Assembly: GCF_001746365.1 (NCBI RefSeq)
Contig: NZ_MJAJ01000064.1
Span: 1 to 44,287, forward strand
Reading direction: 5' to 3'
Length of the DNA: 44,287 bases
From: Streptomyces sp. LUP30
GTDB lineage: Bacteria; Actinomycetota; Actinomycetes; Streptomycetales; Streptomycetaceae
Shown: positions 7,270-17,494 of the stretch, piece by piece
How positions within the stretch are numbered: the first letter of the stretch is position 1
Layout of the letters: every line of letters begins with the position of its first letter
The notes under the pieces: generated by a model
The model's database searches: none
Told to the model about the DNA's origin: nothing
What the model saw: the letters and a program-made list of their open reading frames with translations, nothing else
Program-made: the position numbers and the translations under genes

Positions 7270-8021
7270 GCACCTACGTGTACGGCATCACCGCGGGCTC
7301 GCACCCTGCCCTTCCGGAGGGTCTGGGAGGCGTCGGGGACCCTGCCATGCCCGTGCGGGTGCTGAAGGAGGGCGACCTGGCGGCCGTCGTGAGCGACGCG
7401 CCGGAAGGCCTGCGCCCCAAGCGCCGTGAGCTGCTCGCGCACCAGAACGTCCTCGCCGAGGCGGGCGCCGGCGGCTGCGTGCTGCCCATGCGGTTCGGCA
7501 GCGTCGCGCCCGAGGACAGCGCCGTCACCGGCGTGCTGGCCGAGCGCGCCGAGCACTACAAGGAGCGGCTGAGGGCCCTCGACGGCAAGGTCGAGTACAA
7601 CGTCAAGGCGACGCACATCGAAGAGGCCGTGCTGCACCACGTCATGGCCGGCAGCCCCGAGCTGCGTGCCCTCGCCGAGGCCAACCGGAAGGCGGGCGGC
7701 GGCAGTTACGAGCAGAAGCTGCAGCTCGGCGAGATGGTCGCCGCCGCTGTCAAGGCCCAGGAGGCCGAGGACGCAGGCGTCGTCCAGCAGGCGCTGGAGC
7801 CGCTCGCCGCGGCCGTCGGTCTGGGCCCGGAGTCCACGGGCTGGCTGGCCAACGTGTCGTTCCTGGTCGCCCGGGATTCGGCCGCCCGCTTCGCGGAGGC
7901 GGTGGATGAGCTGAGGCAGGCCCATCCGCACCTCGACGTGCGCCTCAACGGGCCGCTTCCGCCCTACAGCTTCGTCGAGCCCGGACCGTCCGAGCCCGCG
8001 GAGACGATCACCGGGGAGTAG
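7266..8021 (+). CDS. gvpF: Gas vesicle protein GvpF (GvpF/GvpL family)
   Basis: A 251-residue protein with the GvpF/L signatures: an N-terminal MSTYVYGITAG strand, the HQNVLAEA helix followed by VLPMRFGSV, and the C-terminal PLPPYSFVEP motif. In structurally studied homologues GvpF binds GvpA and is thought to nucleate or chaperone vesicle assembly. The GTG start at 7266 overlaps the gvpA TGA. It is paralogous to GvpL in the same operon. gvpG follows after a 7-base gap. Confidence 0.92.
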   Translation: MSTYVYGITAGSHPALPEGLGGVGDPAMPVRVLKEGDLAAVVSDAPEGLRPKRRELLAHQNVLAEAGAGGCVLPMRFGSVAPEDSAVTGVLAERAEHYKERLRALDGKVEYNVKATHIEEAVLHHVMAGSPELRALAEANRKAGGGSYEQKLQLGEMVAAAVKAQEAEDAGVVQQALEPLAAAVGLGPESTGWLANVSFLVARDSAARFAEAVDELRQAHPHLDVRLNGPLPPYSFVEPGPSEPAETITGE

Positions 8022-8028
8022 GTGTGTC

Positions 8029-8288
8029 GTGGGACTGCTCGGAGAGGTGTTCCTGCTGCCTTTGGCTCCGGTCCGAGGCAGTGGATGGGTGATCCGCCAG
8101 GTACTTCGTGAGGCCGAACGGATCTACTACGACCCCTCCACGATCCGGGCCGAACTCTCCCGCCTCGAACAGCAGTTGGAGGCGGGAGAGATCACGGAGG
8201 AGGAGTTCGACCGCCAGGAGGACGAACTCCTGGACCGGCTGGAGGCCAGCGCACGCGGCACCACGCAAACGGACGACGGGACGGCAAG

Positions 8289-8292
<4 letters not shown>
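8029..8292 (+). CDS. gvpG: Gas vesicle protein GvpG
   Basis: An 87-residue protein with the GvpG core: a hydrophobic N-terminus (MGLLGEVFLLPLAPVRG), then charged helices including ELSRLEQQLEAGEITEEEFD and the heptad-like EDELLDRLEA. GvpG is an essential minor assembly factor in other systems, probably working with GvpF/L. The GTG start at 8029 follows the gvpF stop by 7 bases. The ATGA overlap with the next gene implies translational coupling. Confidence 0.9.
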
Positions 8293-8983
<691 letters not shown>

Positions 8984-8987
<4 letters not shown>

Positions 8988-10174
8988 CCGAGACCCTCGG
9001 ATCCGCGAAGTCCGCCGCAGGGAAGGCGGACGGGGCCAACCCCCTGTCCGGCCTGGCCCAGAGCGAGGCCGCCGACCGGCTCAAGGGCGAGGTGCAGGAC
9101 TATCTCGCCGCCCAGGCCACGCGTCTGCTCACCGGCATGGGGCACAAGCTCGGCGAGACCACGAACAAACTCAACGACATCGCCGAGGGCAACAGCCCGG
9201 GGTTCGCCAAACTAGCCCTGGACGGCGGCAAGAAGATCGCCGAGGGCAAGGGACCGGTCCGCTCCGCCCTGGAGCTCGGCGCCTCGCGCGCCAAGGACAA
9301 GGTGACCGGTGCCCTGAAGAACCTCGGCGGCGGCAAGGGCGGCAAGGGCAAGAAGAGCGCCGGCAAGAAGCCGACCGTGATCATGGAGACGATCGACGTC
9401 GGCGTGCCGCTACGCACCGCCTACGACCAGTGGACGCAGTACCAGGACTTCAGCACCTTCGCCAAGGGCGTCAAGAGCGCGAACCGCGCCGACGACACCA
9501 CCAGCGACTGGCAGGCGAAGGTCTTCTGGTCCAACCGCAGCTGGAAGGCGAAGACCACCGAACAGGTGCCGGACGACCGGATCGCCTGGACGTCGGAGGG
9601 TGCGAAGGGCACCACGAAGGGCGTCGTCTCCTTCCACGAGCTCGCCGAGAACCTCACCCGCATCCTGTTGGTCATCGAGTACTACCCGACGGGCCTGTTC
9701 GAGAAGACCGGCAACATCTGGCGCGCCCAGGGCCGCCGTGCCCGTCTCGACCTGAAGAACTTCGCCCGCTTCATCACCATCAAGGGTGAGGCGCAGGACA
9801 GCTGGCGCGGCGAGATCCGCGACGGCGAGGTCGTCCGCTCCCACGACGACGCGGTCGCCGAGGAAGAGCAGGAGAACGGCGAGAACGAGGAGAACGGCGA
9901 GAACGAGGAGAACGGCGAGCCCGAGGAGGACGCCGAGGCGCGGGATGCCGAGGACGCCGCCCCGGAGGACGATGAGGAGTACGAGGCCGAGGACGAGGGT
10001 CCGGACGCCGAGGACAGGGAGGAAGAGGAACCCGAGGAGGAGGAGCCCGAGGGCGAGTACGAGGAAGAGGAGGAGGGCGAGCCCGAGGACGCCGAGGGCG
10101 AGTTCGAGGAGAGCGAGGACGAGTACGAGGAGGAGCCCGAGCCTGAGGACGCGAAGGGCGGGAGTCGTCGATGA
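8984..10174 (+). CDS. gvpZ: Gas vesicle cluster protein GvpZ (SRPBCC/START-like domain, acidic tail)
   Basis: A 396-residue protein. Residues 1-125 are an Ala/Lys-rich helical region. Residues about 127-285 are an SRPBCC (polyketide-cyclase/START-like) domain, visible as VIMETIDVGVPLRTAYDQW, the FSTFAKGV turn and the C-terminal helix RRARLDLKNFARFI. The last ~100 residues are a Glu-rich tail containing ENGENEENGE repeats. SRPBCC folds hold hydrophobic ligands, so a role in lipid or hydrophobic-surface handling during vesicle growth is possible but unproven. The position matches the gvpZ slot of Streptomyces clusters. The start and stop both overlap neighbours by 4 bases. Confidence 0.8.
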
Positions 10175-10542
10175 CCATGTCGAGCCGGCTGCCGGAGCCG
10201 TACGGTCAGGGCGGCGGCGCCAACCTCGCCGACATCCTGGAACGCGTTCTCGACAAGGGCATCGTGATCGCGGGCGACATCCGGATCAACCTGCTCGACA
10301 TCGAACTGCTCACCATCAAACTCCGCCTCATCGTCGCCTCCGTCGACAAGGCCAAGGAGATGGGCATCGACTGGTGGGAGACCGACCCGGCGTTGTCCTC
10401 CGGCGCCCGCCGCGACGAACTCGCGCGTGAGAACGCCGAGTTGCGCGAACGGTTGGCACGGCTGGAGGAACTGGAGCTGGGCCGCGCCCCGGAGAACGCC
10501 CGGGAGCAGGGCCCTCGTGACGTCAGGAAGGAGTCGCCGTGA
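10171..10542 (+). CDS. gvpJ: Gas vesicle protein GvpJ (minor GvpA-like protein)
   Basis: A 123-residue protein. Residues about 12-65 are a GvpA-fold core (NLADILERVLDKGIVIAGDI, then LIVASVDKAKEMG). It is followed by the segment DWWETDPALS and a charged coiled-coil helix (ENAELRERLARLEELE). This layout is diagnostic of GvpJ, a minor wall component thought to act at the conical tips or in shape control. Start ATGA overlaps gvpZ and the stop overlaps gvpL. Confidence 0.88.
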   Translation: MTMSSRLPEPYGQGGGANLADILERVLDKGIVIAGDIRINLLDIELLTIKLRLIVASVDKAKEMGIDWWETDPALSSGARRDELARENAELRERLARLEELELGRAPENAREQGPRDVRKESP

Positions 10543-11360
10543 CAGGACTGCGGTACGTCTACGCCGTCTGCCGGCCCTTCGGCGCGCCTCTGCAGACGGC
10601 CCTCAAGGGCGTGGCGGGCGATCCGCCCCGGCTGCTCGGCCATCGCGGACTGATCGCGGTCGTCAGCCACGTCCCGGAGGGGGACTTCGCCGAGGCGCCC
10701 CTGCACCGGCATCTGGAGGACCTCGACTGGCTGACCGAGACCGCTCGGGCCCACCAGCAGGTGATCGACGCGCTGACGGCCGTCACCACGCCGCTGCCGC
10801 TCCGGCTCGCCACGGTGTTCCGCGACGACAGCGGCGTCCGCGTGATGATGGAGGAGCGCGAGGCGGACTTCCTGCGCACTCTGGACCGGCTGGAGGGCCG
10901 GGTCGAGTGGGGTGTGAAGGTCTATGTGGAGCGCGAGCCCGCCGTCCCCTCCGAAACCACGGCGAAGCCCGCCTCGGGCCGGGACTACCTGCGTCAGCGG
11001 CGCATGCAGAGCAGGGCGCACGAGGACAGCTGGCAGCGGGCCGAGCGGTTCGCCGGACGACTGCACGCCACATTGTCCGCGCACGCCGACGGCGCCCGGC
11101 TGCACGCTCCGCAGAATTCCGCCCTTTCCAAGGCGCCCGGACAGAACGTGCTGAACGCCGCCTATCTCGTACCGCGCGCGGAATCCGAGGAATTCGTGGA
11201 ACTGGTGGACCGCACGAAGGGTGAGGAGCCCGGAATGCGCGTCGAACTGACCGGTCCCTGGGCCGCCTATTCCTTCGTGGAAGACCCGGCGGATTCCTCG
11301 ACGGCAGGGGAGTCCTCGTCGGCGGCGGCCGGCGCCGACATCGGCGAGGGAGGCTCATGA
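10539..11360 (+). CDS. gvpL: Gas vesicle protein GvpL (GvpF/GvpL family)
   Basis: A 273-residue paralogue of the upstream GvpF, sharing the LRYVYAVCRPFG start, the ARAHQQVIDAL helix, PLPLRLATVFRD and the terminal GPWAAYSFVED motif. GvpL interacts with several accessory Gvp proteins in haloarchaea and is regarded as an assembly scaffold. A Ser/Ala-rich tail of about 20 residues is present. The GTG at 10539 overlaps the gvpJ stop, and the ATGA at 11357 couples it to gvpS. Confidence 0.9.
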   Translation: MTGLRYVYAVCRPFGAPLQTALKGVAGDPPRLLGHRGLIAVVSHVPEGDFAEAPLHRHLEDLDWLTETARAHQQVIDALTAVTTPLPLRLATVFRDDSGVRVMMEEREADFLRTLDRLEGRVEWGVKVYVEREPAVPSETTAKPASGRDYLRQRRMQSRAHEDSWQRAERFAGRLHATLSAHADGARLHAPQNSALSKAPGQNVLNAAYLVPRAESEEFVELVDRTKGEEPGMRVELTGPWAAYSFVEDPADSSTAGESSSAAAGADIGEGGS

Positions 11361-11545
11361 CCGTCGTGGAGCGCCGCGAGGTCGCTCTCGTGGACCTGCT
11401 CGACCGGCTGCTGGCCGGGGGAGTGGTCATCACGGGCGACATCACGTTGCGCATCGCGGACGTCGACCTCGTCCGCATCGACCTGAACGCCCTGATCAGC
11501 TCGGTGAACGAGCAGGTGCCGTCGCCCTGGGGGGAGTCGCCGTGA
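11357..11545 (+). CDS. gvpS: Gas vesicle protein GvpS (short GvpA-like protein)
   Basis: A 62-residue protein consisting of little more than a GvpA-type core (ALVDLLDRLLAGGVVITGDI, then RIDLNALISSVNEQV). This is the third GvpA-fold protein of the cluster, alongside GvpA and GvpJ. GvpS proteins occur in actinobacteria and Bacillus and may modify the vesicle wall or tip. Both ends overlap neighbouring genes by 4 bases. Confidence 0.85.
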   Translation: MTVVERREVALVDLLDRLLAGGVVITGDITLRIADVDLVRIDLNALISSVNEQVPSPWGESP

Positions 11546-11826
11546 CGGACCGACGCAACCACATCGACCTGGAGCCCGACACCGTCGAGCGCGACCTGGT
11601 CAAACTCGTCCTGACCGTCGTGGAGTTGCTGCGTCAGCTGATGGAACGGCAGGCGTTGCGCCGCTTCGACCAGGGCGATCTGAACGAGGAGCAGGAGGAG
11701 CGCATCGGGCTCACCCTGATGCTGCTGGACGACCGCATGACCGAGCTGCGCGAGCGGTACGGACTGCGGCCCGAGGACCTCAATCTGGACCTCGGGCCGC
11801 TCGGACCGCTGCTTCCCCGGGAGTGA
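11542..11826 (+). CDS. gvpK: Gas vesicle protein GvpK
   Basis: A 94-residue helical protein with the GvpK signatures: IDLEPDTVERDLVKLVLTVV, the LLRQLMERQALRRFD helix, and the C-terminal YGLRPEDLNLDLGPLGP. GvpK is required for vesicle formation in several systems, though its role is still undefined. It is the last gene of the cluster. The GTG at 11542 overlaps the gvpS stop. A weak inverted repeat and a convergent small membrane-protein gene follow. Confidence 0.9.
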   Translation: MTDRRNHIDLEPDTVERDLVKLVLTVVELLRQLMERQALRRFDQGDLNEEQEERIGLTLMLLDDRMTELRERYGLRPEDLNLDLGPLGPLLPRE

Positions 11827-11831
11827 GCCCG

Positions 11832-11847
11832 GCCGGCGAGAGCCGGC
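11832..11847. terminator. Short inverted repeat after gvpK
   Basis: GCCGGC, loop GAGA, GCCGGC. It lies in the 61-base gap between gvpK and the convergent 56-aa gene. The stem is only 6 bp, so termination is plausible but weakly supported. Confidence 0.35.
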
Positions 11848-11887
11848 GGCGCTCCCGGCGGAAGCCGGTTTCACCTCAGAACTTCGG

Positions 11888-12058
11888 TCACCACCTGTAC
11901 CAGCGCCCCCTGCCTCCCGAGGCAGTGGTTCCGCGAGCCAGGAATCCCAGGAGCCACAGGACCAGAACCGCGAGCGCGATCCACCAGAGCAACTTCACCG
12001 CGAATCCGGCACCGAAAAGAATCAGTACCAGCAGCAGCACCAGCAGGACGGGAACCAT
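11888..12058 (-). CDS. Small hydrophobic membrane peptide (56 aa)
   Basis: A 56-residue protein starting MVPVLLVLLLVLILFGAGF, with a second hydrophobic stretch (LLWWIALAVLVLWLLGFLA) and a short basic C-terminus ending RWYRW. Two transmembrane helices are likely, so it is an inner-membrane peptide. The gene is too short for standard length cut-offs. It is supported by a good GGAGG about 10 bases before the ATG and by its resemblance to the small 'hydrophobic protein' found in many Streptomyces genomes. Function is unknown. It is convergent with gvpK and lies downstream of the methyltransferase on the same strand. Confidence 0.75.
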   Translation of the reverse strand: MVPVLLVLLLVLILFGAGFAVKLLWWIALAVLVLWLLGFLARGTTASGGRGRWYRW

Positions 12059-12112
12059 AGTCTCTACCTCCTGCAGTGCGTGTTTCCCGGATTCGATGAA
12101 ACATTCACCCCT

Positions 12113-12139
12113 GGATCTCCCGTATCTCCCGGATCTCCC
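12113..12139. repeat. 9-bp tandem repeat, three copies
   Basis: GGATCTCCC, GTATCTCCC, GGATCTCCC in the spacer between the methyltransferase stop and the small membrane-peptide gene. The function is unknown. Confidence 0.8.
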
Positions 12140-12151
12140 GGAATGCCTGGA

Positions 12152-12973
12152 TCAGGCGGCTTTTCGGCACAGGATCTCTCCGTGCAGGACGGCGAACCAG
12201 CCGTCCTCCCGCCGACCCCACTCCCGCCAGGCCGCCGACACGGCACGCAGCTGCTCCGCCGTGGCGTGTCCGCCGCGGGTGGCGAGCTCCGCGTACGCGG
12301 ACGCCAGGGTGCGGTCCGCCCACAGGCCGCTCCACCAGGCCCGTTCCTCGGACGTGCTGAAAGTCCAGGTGGAGGACGTGGCCGTGATGTCGGTGAACCC
12401 GGCGGCCAGTGCCCAGGACTTCAGTCGCCGTCCGGCGTCCGGCTCGCCGCCGTTGGCGCGGGCCACGCGCCGGTACAGGTCCAGCCAGTCGTCCATACCG
12501 GCGGCGGCGGGGTGCCAGGTCATCGCCGCGTAGTCCGAGTCGCGGACCGCGACGTACCCGCCGGGCCTGGTGACCCGCAGCATCTCCCGCAGCGCCTGTA
12601 CGGGATCGCCGACGTGCTGGAGCACCTGGTGGGCGTGCACGACGCAGAACGTGTCGTCGGGGTGGTCCAGGGCGTGCACGTCCGCGACCGCGAAATCGAC
12701 GTTGGTCAGCCCCCGCCCGTCGGCCGTGGCGCGGGCCTGCTCCAGGATCCCGGGCGCGTGGTCGACGCCGGTGACGTGCCCGTCGGGCACCAGGGCGGCC
12801 AGGTCGGCGGTGATGGTGCCCGGGCCGCAGCCGATGTCCAGGATCTTCATGTGGGGCTTCAGCGAGCCGAGCAGATAGGCCGCGGAGTTGGCGGCGGTCC
12901 GCCAGGTGTGCGAGCGCAGCACCGACTCGTGGTGTCCGTGCGTGTAGACGGCGGTCTCCTGGGCTTTCGGCAT
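12152..12973 (-). CDS. Class I SAM-dependent methyltransferase
   Basis: A 273-residue Rossmann methyltransferase. Motif I is ILDIGCGPGTITADLA, followed by an acidic residue after strand 2 (TGVDHAPGILEQA), motif II-like VVHAHQVLQHVGDP and motif III LRVTRPGGYVAVRD. The C-terminal half (YRRVARANGGEPDAGRRL, then WREWGRREDGWF) resembles UbiE-type or secondary-metabolite methyltransferases; the substrate is unknown. The ATG at 12973 has AAGGGGAG upstream. No signal peptide is present. No biosynthetic genes are adjacent, so it is probably a single-gene unit, possibly read through into the downstream membrane-peptide gene. Confidence 0.85.
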   Translation of the reverse strand: MPKAQETAVYTHGHHESVLRSHTWRTAANSAAYLLGSLKPHMKILDIGCGPGTITADLAALVPDGHVTGVDHAPGILEQARATADGRGLTNVDFAVADVHALDHPDDTFCVVHAHQVLQHVGDPVQALREMLRVTRPGGYVAVRDSDYAAMTWHPAAAGMDDWLDLYRRVARANGGEPDAGRRLKSWALAAGFTDITATSSTWTFSTSEERAWWSGLWADRTLASAYAELATRGGHATAEQLRAVSAAWREWGRREDGWFAVLHGEILCRKAA

Positions 12974-13219
12974 GGCTGCTCCCCTTCTCGACGGACCGGG
13001 TCCGGCCCGGCCCCCGGTGACGCCACGCTACGCCGACGGTCGCATGGTGAGACAGATCGTTCTGAAATATGGACTGACACATCATCAGGTCTGGTTCCCG
13101 CACGGACGATGCGCCCCTGCGGCCCGAAGGCGGGGCCGCTGCCCGGGCTCGGCCGCCGCGGGTACCCTGAAGTGGCCGTTTCCGGTGTGGAGGCGGCCTC
13201 GGCACCGGAGGGTCCCCGC

Positions 13220-13879
13220 ATGCGACTGCTGCTCGTCCGTCACGGCCAGACCCCCGCCAACGTCGACTACCTCCTCGACACCGCAGTCCCCGGCCCGGGC
13301 CTCACCGAACTCGGCGCACGACAGGCCGCCGCCCTGCCCGAGGCCCTGGCCGACGAGGACGTCGAGGCCCTCTACGCCTCCACCCTCGTGCGCACCCAGC
13401 TCACCGCCGCCCCGCTGGCCGCCGCCCGCGGCCTCGACGTCGTCGTCCGCGACGGGATCCGGGAGATCTCCGCCGGCGACCTGGAGGCGCTGCCGGGCGA
13501 CACGGAGCAGGGCGCGCTGTACATGCGCACGGCGTTCGCCTGGGCGGCGGGCCGGACGGACCTGCGCATGCCGGGCGGGGAGAACGGCGCCGAGTTCCTC
13601 GCGCGCTACGACGCCGTGGTCGCCGAGGTCGCGGCGAGCGGTGCGGGGACCGTCGTCCTGGTCAGCCACGGCGCCGCGATCCGCACCTGGGCGGCGGCCC
13701 GTGCCCACAACGTCGACGTCCCCTTCGCCGCCGCGCATCGCCTCGCCAACACCGGCACGGTGGTCCTGGAGGGCTCGCCCACGGACGGCTGGAAGGCCCT
13801 GTCCTGGGCCGGCGCCACGGTCGCGCCCGTCGGGGAGGGCGGGCCGGCCGGGCAGCCCGTCGAGGGTGCCGGCCGCTGA
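13220..13879 (+). CDS. Histidine phosphatase family protein (phosphoglycerate-mutase-like)
   Basis: A 219-residue protein. The catalytic RHG motif is at R7-H8-G9 in LLLVRHGQTPAN, and the second active-site His is H150 in VLVSHGAAIRTW. The acid/base region lies in REISAGDLEAL. The length fits cofactor-independent phosphatases such as CobC or GpmB types rather than true cofactor-dependent mutase (about 250 aa). The substrate cannot be read from sequence. The ATG at 13220 is preceded by GGAGGG at 13207-13212. The gene stands alone, with an ABC-F gene 78 bases downstream on the same strand. Confidence 0.85.
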   Translation: MRLLLVRHGQTPANVDYLLDTAVPGPGLTELGARQAAALPEALADEDVEALYASTLVRTQLTAAPLAAARGLDVVVRDGIREISAGDLEALPGDTEQGALYMRTAFAWAAGRTDLRMPGGENGAEFLARYDAVVAEVAASGAGTVVLVSHGAAIRTWAAARAHNVDVPFAAAHRLANTGTVVLEGSPTDGWKALSWAGATVAPVGEGGPAGQPVEGAGR

Positions 13880-13957
13880 CCGGCGGGCCCGACCGCTCCC
13901 GGCCTGCGCCGATATCGGTTTGCCGCGGGCGGCGGGCGGCCCGCACAATGCGTCCTC

Positions 13958-15577
<1,620 letters not shown>

Positions 15578-15609
15578 CAGGCGAGGTAGCGGGCCGGGCG
15601 GTCCGACGG

Positions 15610-15654
15610 CCGGCAGCCCCCGCGCGCGGTGTCCGGCAGTCCTCGCGCGCGGTG
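15610..15654. repeat. 22-bp direct repeat, two copies
   Basis: Copies at 15610-15631 and 15633-15654 differ at two positions. They lie in the 248-base gap after the ABC-F gene. A 7-bp hairpin (CTCGCCG at 15686, CGGCGAG at 15701) follows and may be a weak terminator. No gene is seen in the gap. Confidence 0.7.
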
Positions 15655-15825
15655 CGCCGTCGGCGCGTGCTGCCCGCGCGTTCTGCTCGCCGGGCGTCCT
15701 CGGCGAGGCCCGGGGGCCGGAATGTTCGTACAGTGGAGGCAAGGAAAGCGAGATCCGTGACTCCCTCCCGGATGCTGCTCGGGGGCAGCGCCGGTAGTGC
15801 TTCCGGGGGCGGGTACCCGAACCGT

Positions 15826-16158
15826 ATGGACGAACACGACGAGCGGGGCACCACGATGACCGGAGTCGACCCGGACCGGCTGGACGACCAGCAGCTGATG
15901 AGAGAGCTGGAGACGATCCACCGCACGCGCCACGACACGCTGCTGTACGGCTCGAACGACGCGCTGCGCGCCCACAACGACCGCATGGCCCGGCTGGAGG
16001 GCGAGTACCTGCGCCGCAACCCGAGCCGCTTCGTCTCTCCGGGCCGGACCCGCGAGGGGGCCCGGGAGCGGACCGCCGGGACGGACGTGCGCGGCCCGGC
16101 GGGCGCTCCGGTCGGCAAGTGGGGGCCGGGAACGACGGCGGGCTCCGGCGGGGCCTGA
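15826..16158 (+). CDS. DUF6158-type small hypothetical protein
   Basis: A 110-residue soluble protein whose core is LDDQQLMRELETIHRTRHDT, then a His/Asn-containing helix and LEGEYLRRNPSR, followed by an Arg/Glu-rich stretch and a Gly/Pro tail. It resembles the small DUF6158-type proteins widespread in Streptomyces, whose function is unknown. The ATG at 15826 is given, but an in-frame ATG at 15856 (MTGVDPDRL) is equally likely because relatives tend to begin near that residue and GAGCGGGG lies before it. The gene is convergent with the DJ-1/PfpI gene across a strong terminator. Confidence 0.7.
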   Translation: MDEHDERGTTMTGVDPDRLDDQQLMRELETIHRTRHDTLLYGSNDALRAHNDRMARLEGEYLRRNPSRFVSPGRTREGARERTAGTDVRGPAGAPVGKWGPGTTAGSGGA

Positions 16159-16279
16159 ACGACGGCCCGCTCGGCGCGCCCGCCGGAGCGAGGCCCATCA
16201 CGAGGACCATCAGGGGTGACCGCCGCAGCTGTGCCCACCACCGTCGTGTGAGAAGCGGGGCGCCGGTCTGCGTCGTGAA

Positions 16280-16327
16280 GCGGGGCGCCGGTGAGGGGAG
16301 CATCCGCGCCCCTCACCGGCGCCCCGC
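16280..16327. terminator. Bidirectional terminator between convergent genes
   Basis: A 19-bp perfect stem, left arm 16280-16298 and right arm 16309-16327, with a 10-base loop. It lies between the DUF6158-type gene and the DJ-1/PfpI gene. Sixteen bases spanning most of the left arm (GAAGCGGGGCGCCGGT) are also present as a second copy at 16252-16267. Confidence 0.85.
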
Positions 16328-16362
16328 GCCGTTCCCGCCGTCCTCGTCGTCCCCGTCGTCCG

Positions 16363-16905
16363 TCAGTCGCCTTCCGCGGCGAACACGCGCAGGTACGCCT
16401 CGCAGAACGCCGCGAGATCGTCCGGCTTGCGGCTGGTGACGAGCTTGCCGGGACCGTGGTCGCAGATCCGGACCTGCTCGTCGACCCACTCGCCGCCGGC
16501 GTTGCGGATGTCCGTCCGCAGGCTCGGCCACGAGGTCAGCACACGGCCCCGGACCACGTCGGCCTCGATCAGGGTCCACGGGGCGTGGCAGATCGCGGCG
16601 ACCGGGCGGCCCTGCTCGAAGAACGCCTTGACGAACGCGACCGCCTTGTCGTCGGTGCGCAGGTAGTCGGGGTTGGCGACTCCGCCCGGCAGGACCAGGC
16701 CGCCGAAGGAATCCGCGGAAGCCTCGCCGACCACCTCGTCCACCATGAACGTGTCGGCCTTGTCGAGGTGGTTGAAGGCCTGCACCTTGCCCGATTCGGT
16801 CGACACCAGGACGGGTTCGTGACCCGCGTCCACCGCCGCCTGCCAGGGCTCGGTGAGCTCGACCTGCTCGACGCCTTCCGGTGCCGTCAGAAACGCGATG
16901 CGCAT
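16363..16905 (-). CDS. DJ-1/PfpI family protein (class I glutamine-amidotransferase-like)
   Basis: A 180-residue protein with the PfpI/YhbO layout: RIAFLTAPEGVEQVEL at the N-terminus, the G-G-L-V-L-P-G-G turn, and the nucleophile elbow A-A-I-C106-H107-A-P-W. The terminal region (SRKPDDLAAFCEAYL) matches YhbO-type stress proteins. These act on glyoxal- or methylglyoxal-damaged macromolecules, or as proteases or chaperones. The ATG at 16905 has AAAGGA upstream. It probably forms a stress-related run with the DUF2795-like and TPP-fold genes on the same strand. Confidence 0.9.
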   Translation of the reverse strand: MRIAFLTAPEGVEQVELTEPWQAAVDAGHEPVLVSTESGKVQAFNHLDKADTFMVDEVVGEASADSFGGLVLPGGVANPDYLRTDDKAVAFVKAFFEQGRPVAAICHAPWTLIEADVVRGRVLTSWPSLRTDIRNAGGEWVDEQVRICDHGPGKLVTSRKPDDLAAFCEAYLRVFAAEGD

Positions 16906-16977
16906 GAGGGTTCAACATCCTTTCCGTGTCATCAGGGATGGTCTGCTCATCAGGGATGGCCTGCCGCGCCGAGCGGG

Positions 16978-17358
16978 TCAGCCGCCGGCGCCGACCAGCG
17001 CCTCGGCCAGTTGCTGCACGTTGGTGTAGCGCTCCTTGTGCGGCAGCTCCTGCACCGCCTCCACGAGCGCGTCCGGCGCGTTCTCGCGGCGCAGGCCCAC
17101 CGCCAGCGCACCCGGCCCGGCGGGGAACGAGGTCCGTCCCAGGATCCTGGCGAGCTCCAGCCGGACCGATTCCAGCGACGCCCGGGGGTTCCCCGGCACC
17201 ACCGGCCCGCCCCACACCTCGGGGTCGTCCTCGGCGGACGGCTCCGGGTCGTGCCACTCCTCCGTGCGAGTGGGGTGTCCGGACCTCAGCAGGCCCTGCA
17301 GTTCGTGCTTCATCTCGTCGTCCCGGTGCACGCTCAGCCGGTCACTGCCTCGCTGCAT
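16978..17358 (-). CDS. DUF2795-like small protein
   Basis: A 126-residue soluble protein. The N-terminal segment MQRGSDRLSVHRDDEMKHEL is charged, a Pro/Glu/Asp-rich middle follows, and the C-terminus carries a DUF2795-like helix pair (DALVEAVQELP, then YTNVQQLAEALVG). Relatives in Streptomyces are small proteins of unknown function, often stress-linked. The ATG at 17358 is preferred over an upstream in-frame GTG at 17388 because GGAGGG lies six bases before it. A SigB-like promoter sits about 35 bases upstream. Confidence 0.75.
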   Translation of the reverse strand: MQRGSDRLSVHRDDEMKHELQGLLRSGHPTRTEEWHDPEPSAEDDPEVWGGPVVPGNPRASLESVRLELARILGRTSFPAGPGALAVGLRRENAPDALVEAVQELPHKERYTNVQQLAEALVGAGG

Positions 17359-17391
17359 GTCTCGCCCTCCAGATCTTCGGGTGGCCACCGC

Positions 17392-17416
17392 GTACCCGAG
17401 GAGGGCAGGCCGACAC
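17392..17416 (-). promoter_or_regulatory. SigB-type promoter-like element for the DUF2795-like gene
   Basis: Minus-strand GTGT (17416-17413), 15-base spacer, GGGTAC (17397-17392), about 34 bases before the ATG at 17358. It fits the loose consensus GNNT, 14-16 bases, GGGTAY. Confidence 0.4.
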
Positions 17417-17494
17417 GGAATCGCCGCCGGGCTCTTCGAAAAACACTCTGACCTGTGGTGATGGCCCGGGCGAGGACGGGGCGAGCCTGCGGAC

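Noticed and set aside
12081..12103. TGTTTC-N11-GAAACA and GTTT-N10-GGGAAA before the 56-aa membrane-peptide gene.
   Set aside because: The spacing is too short for a SigB-type promoter. It may be a small inverted repeat, but nothing links it to regulation.
13157..13163. GGGTACC about 60 bases before the histidine phosphatase start.
   Set aside because: No GTTT or GNNT at 14-16 bases upstream on either strand.
15811..15836. GGGTAC beside the DUF6158-type start; on the minus strand GTGT-N15-GGGTAC also fits the SigB-type pattern.
   Set aside because: On the plus strand there is no -35 at the right distance. On the minus strand it would drive transcription into the end of the ABC-F gene, with no gene to serve. 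Probably chance at a palindromic GGTACC.
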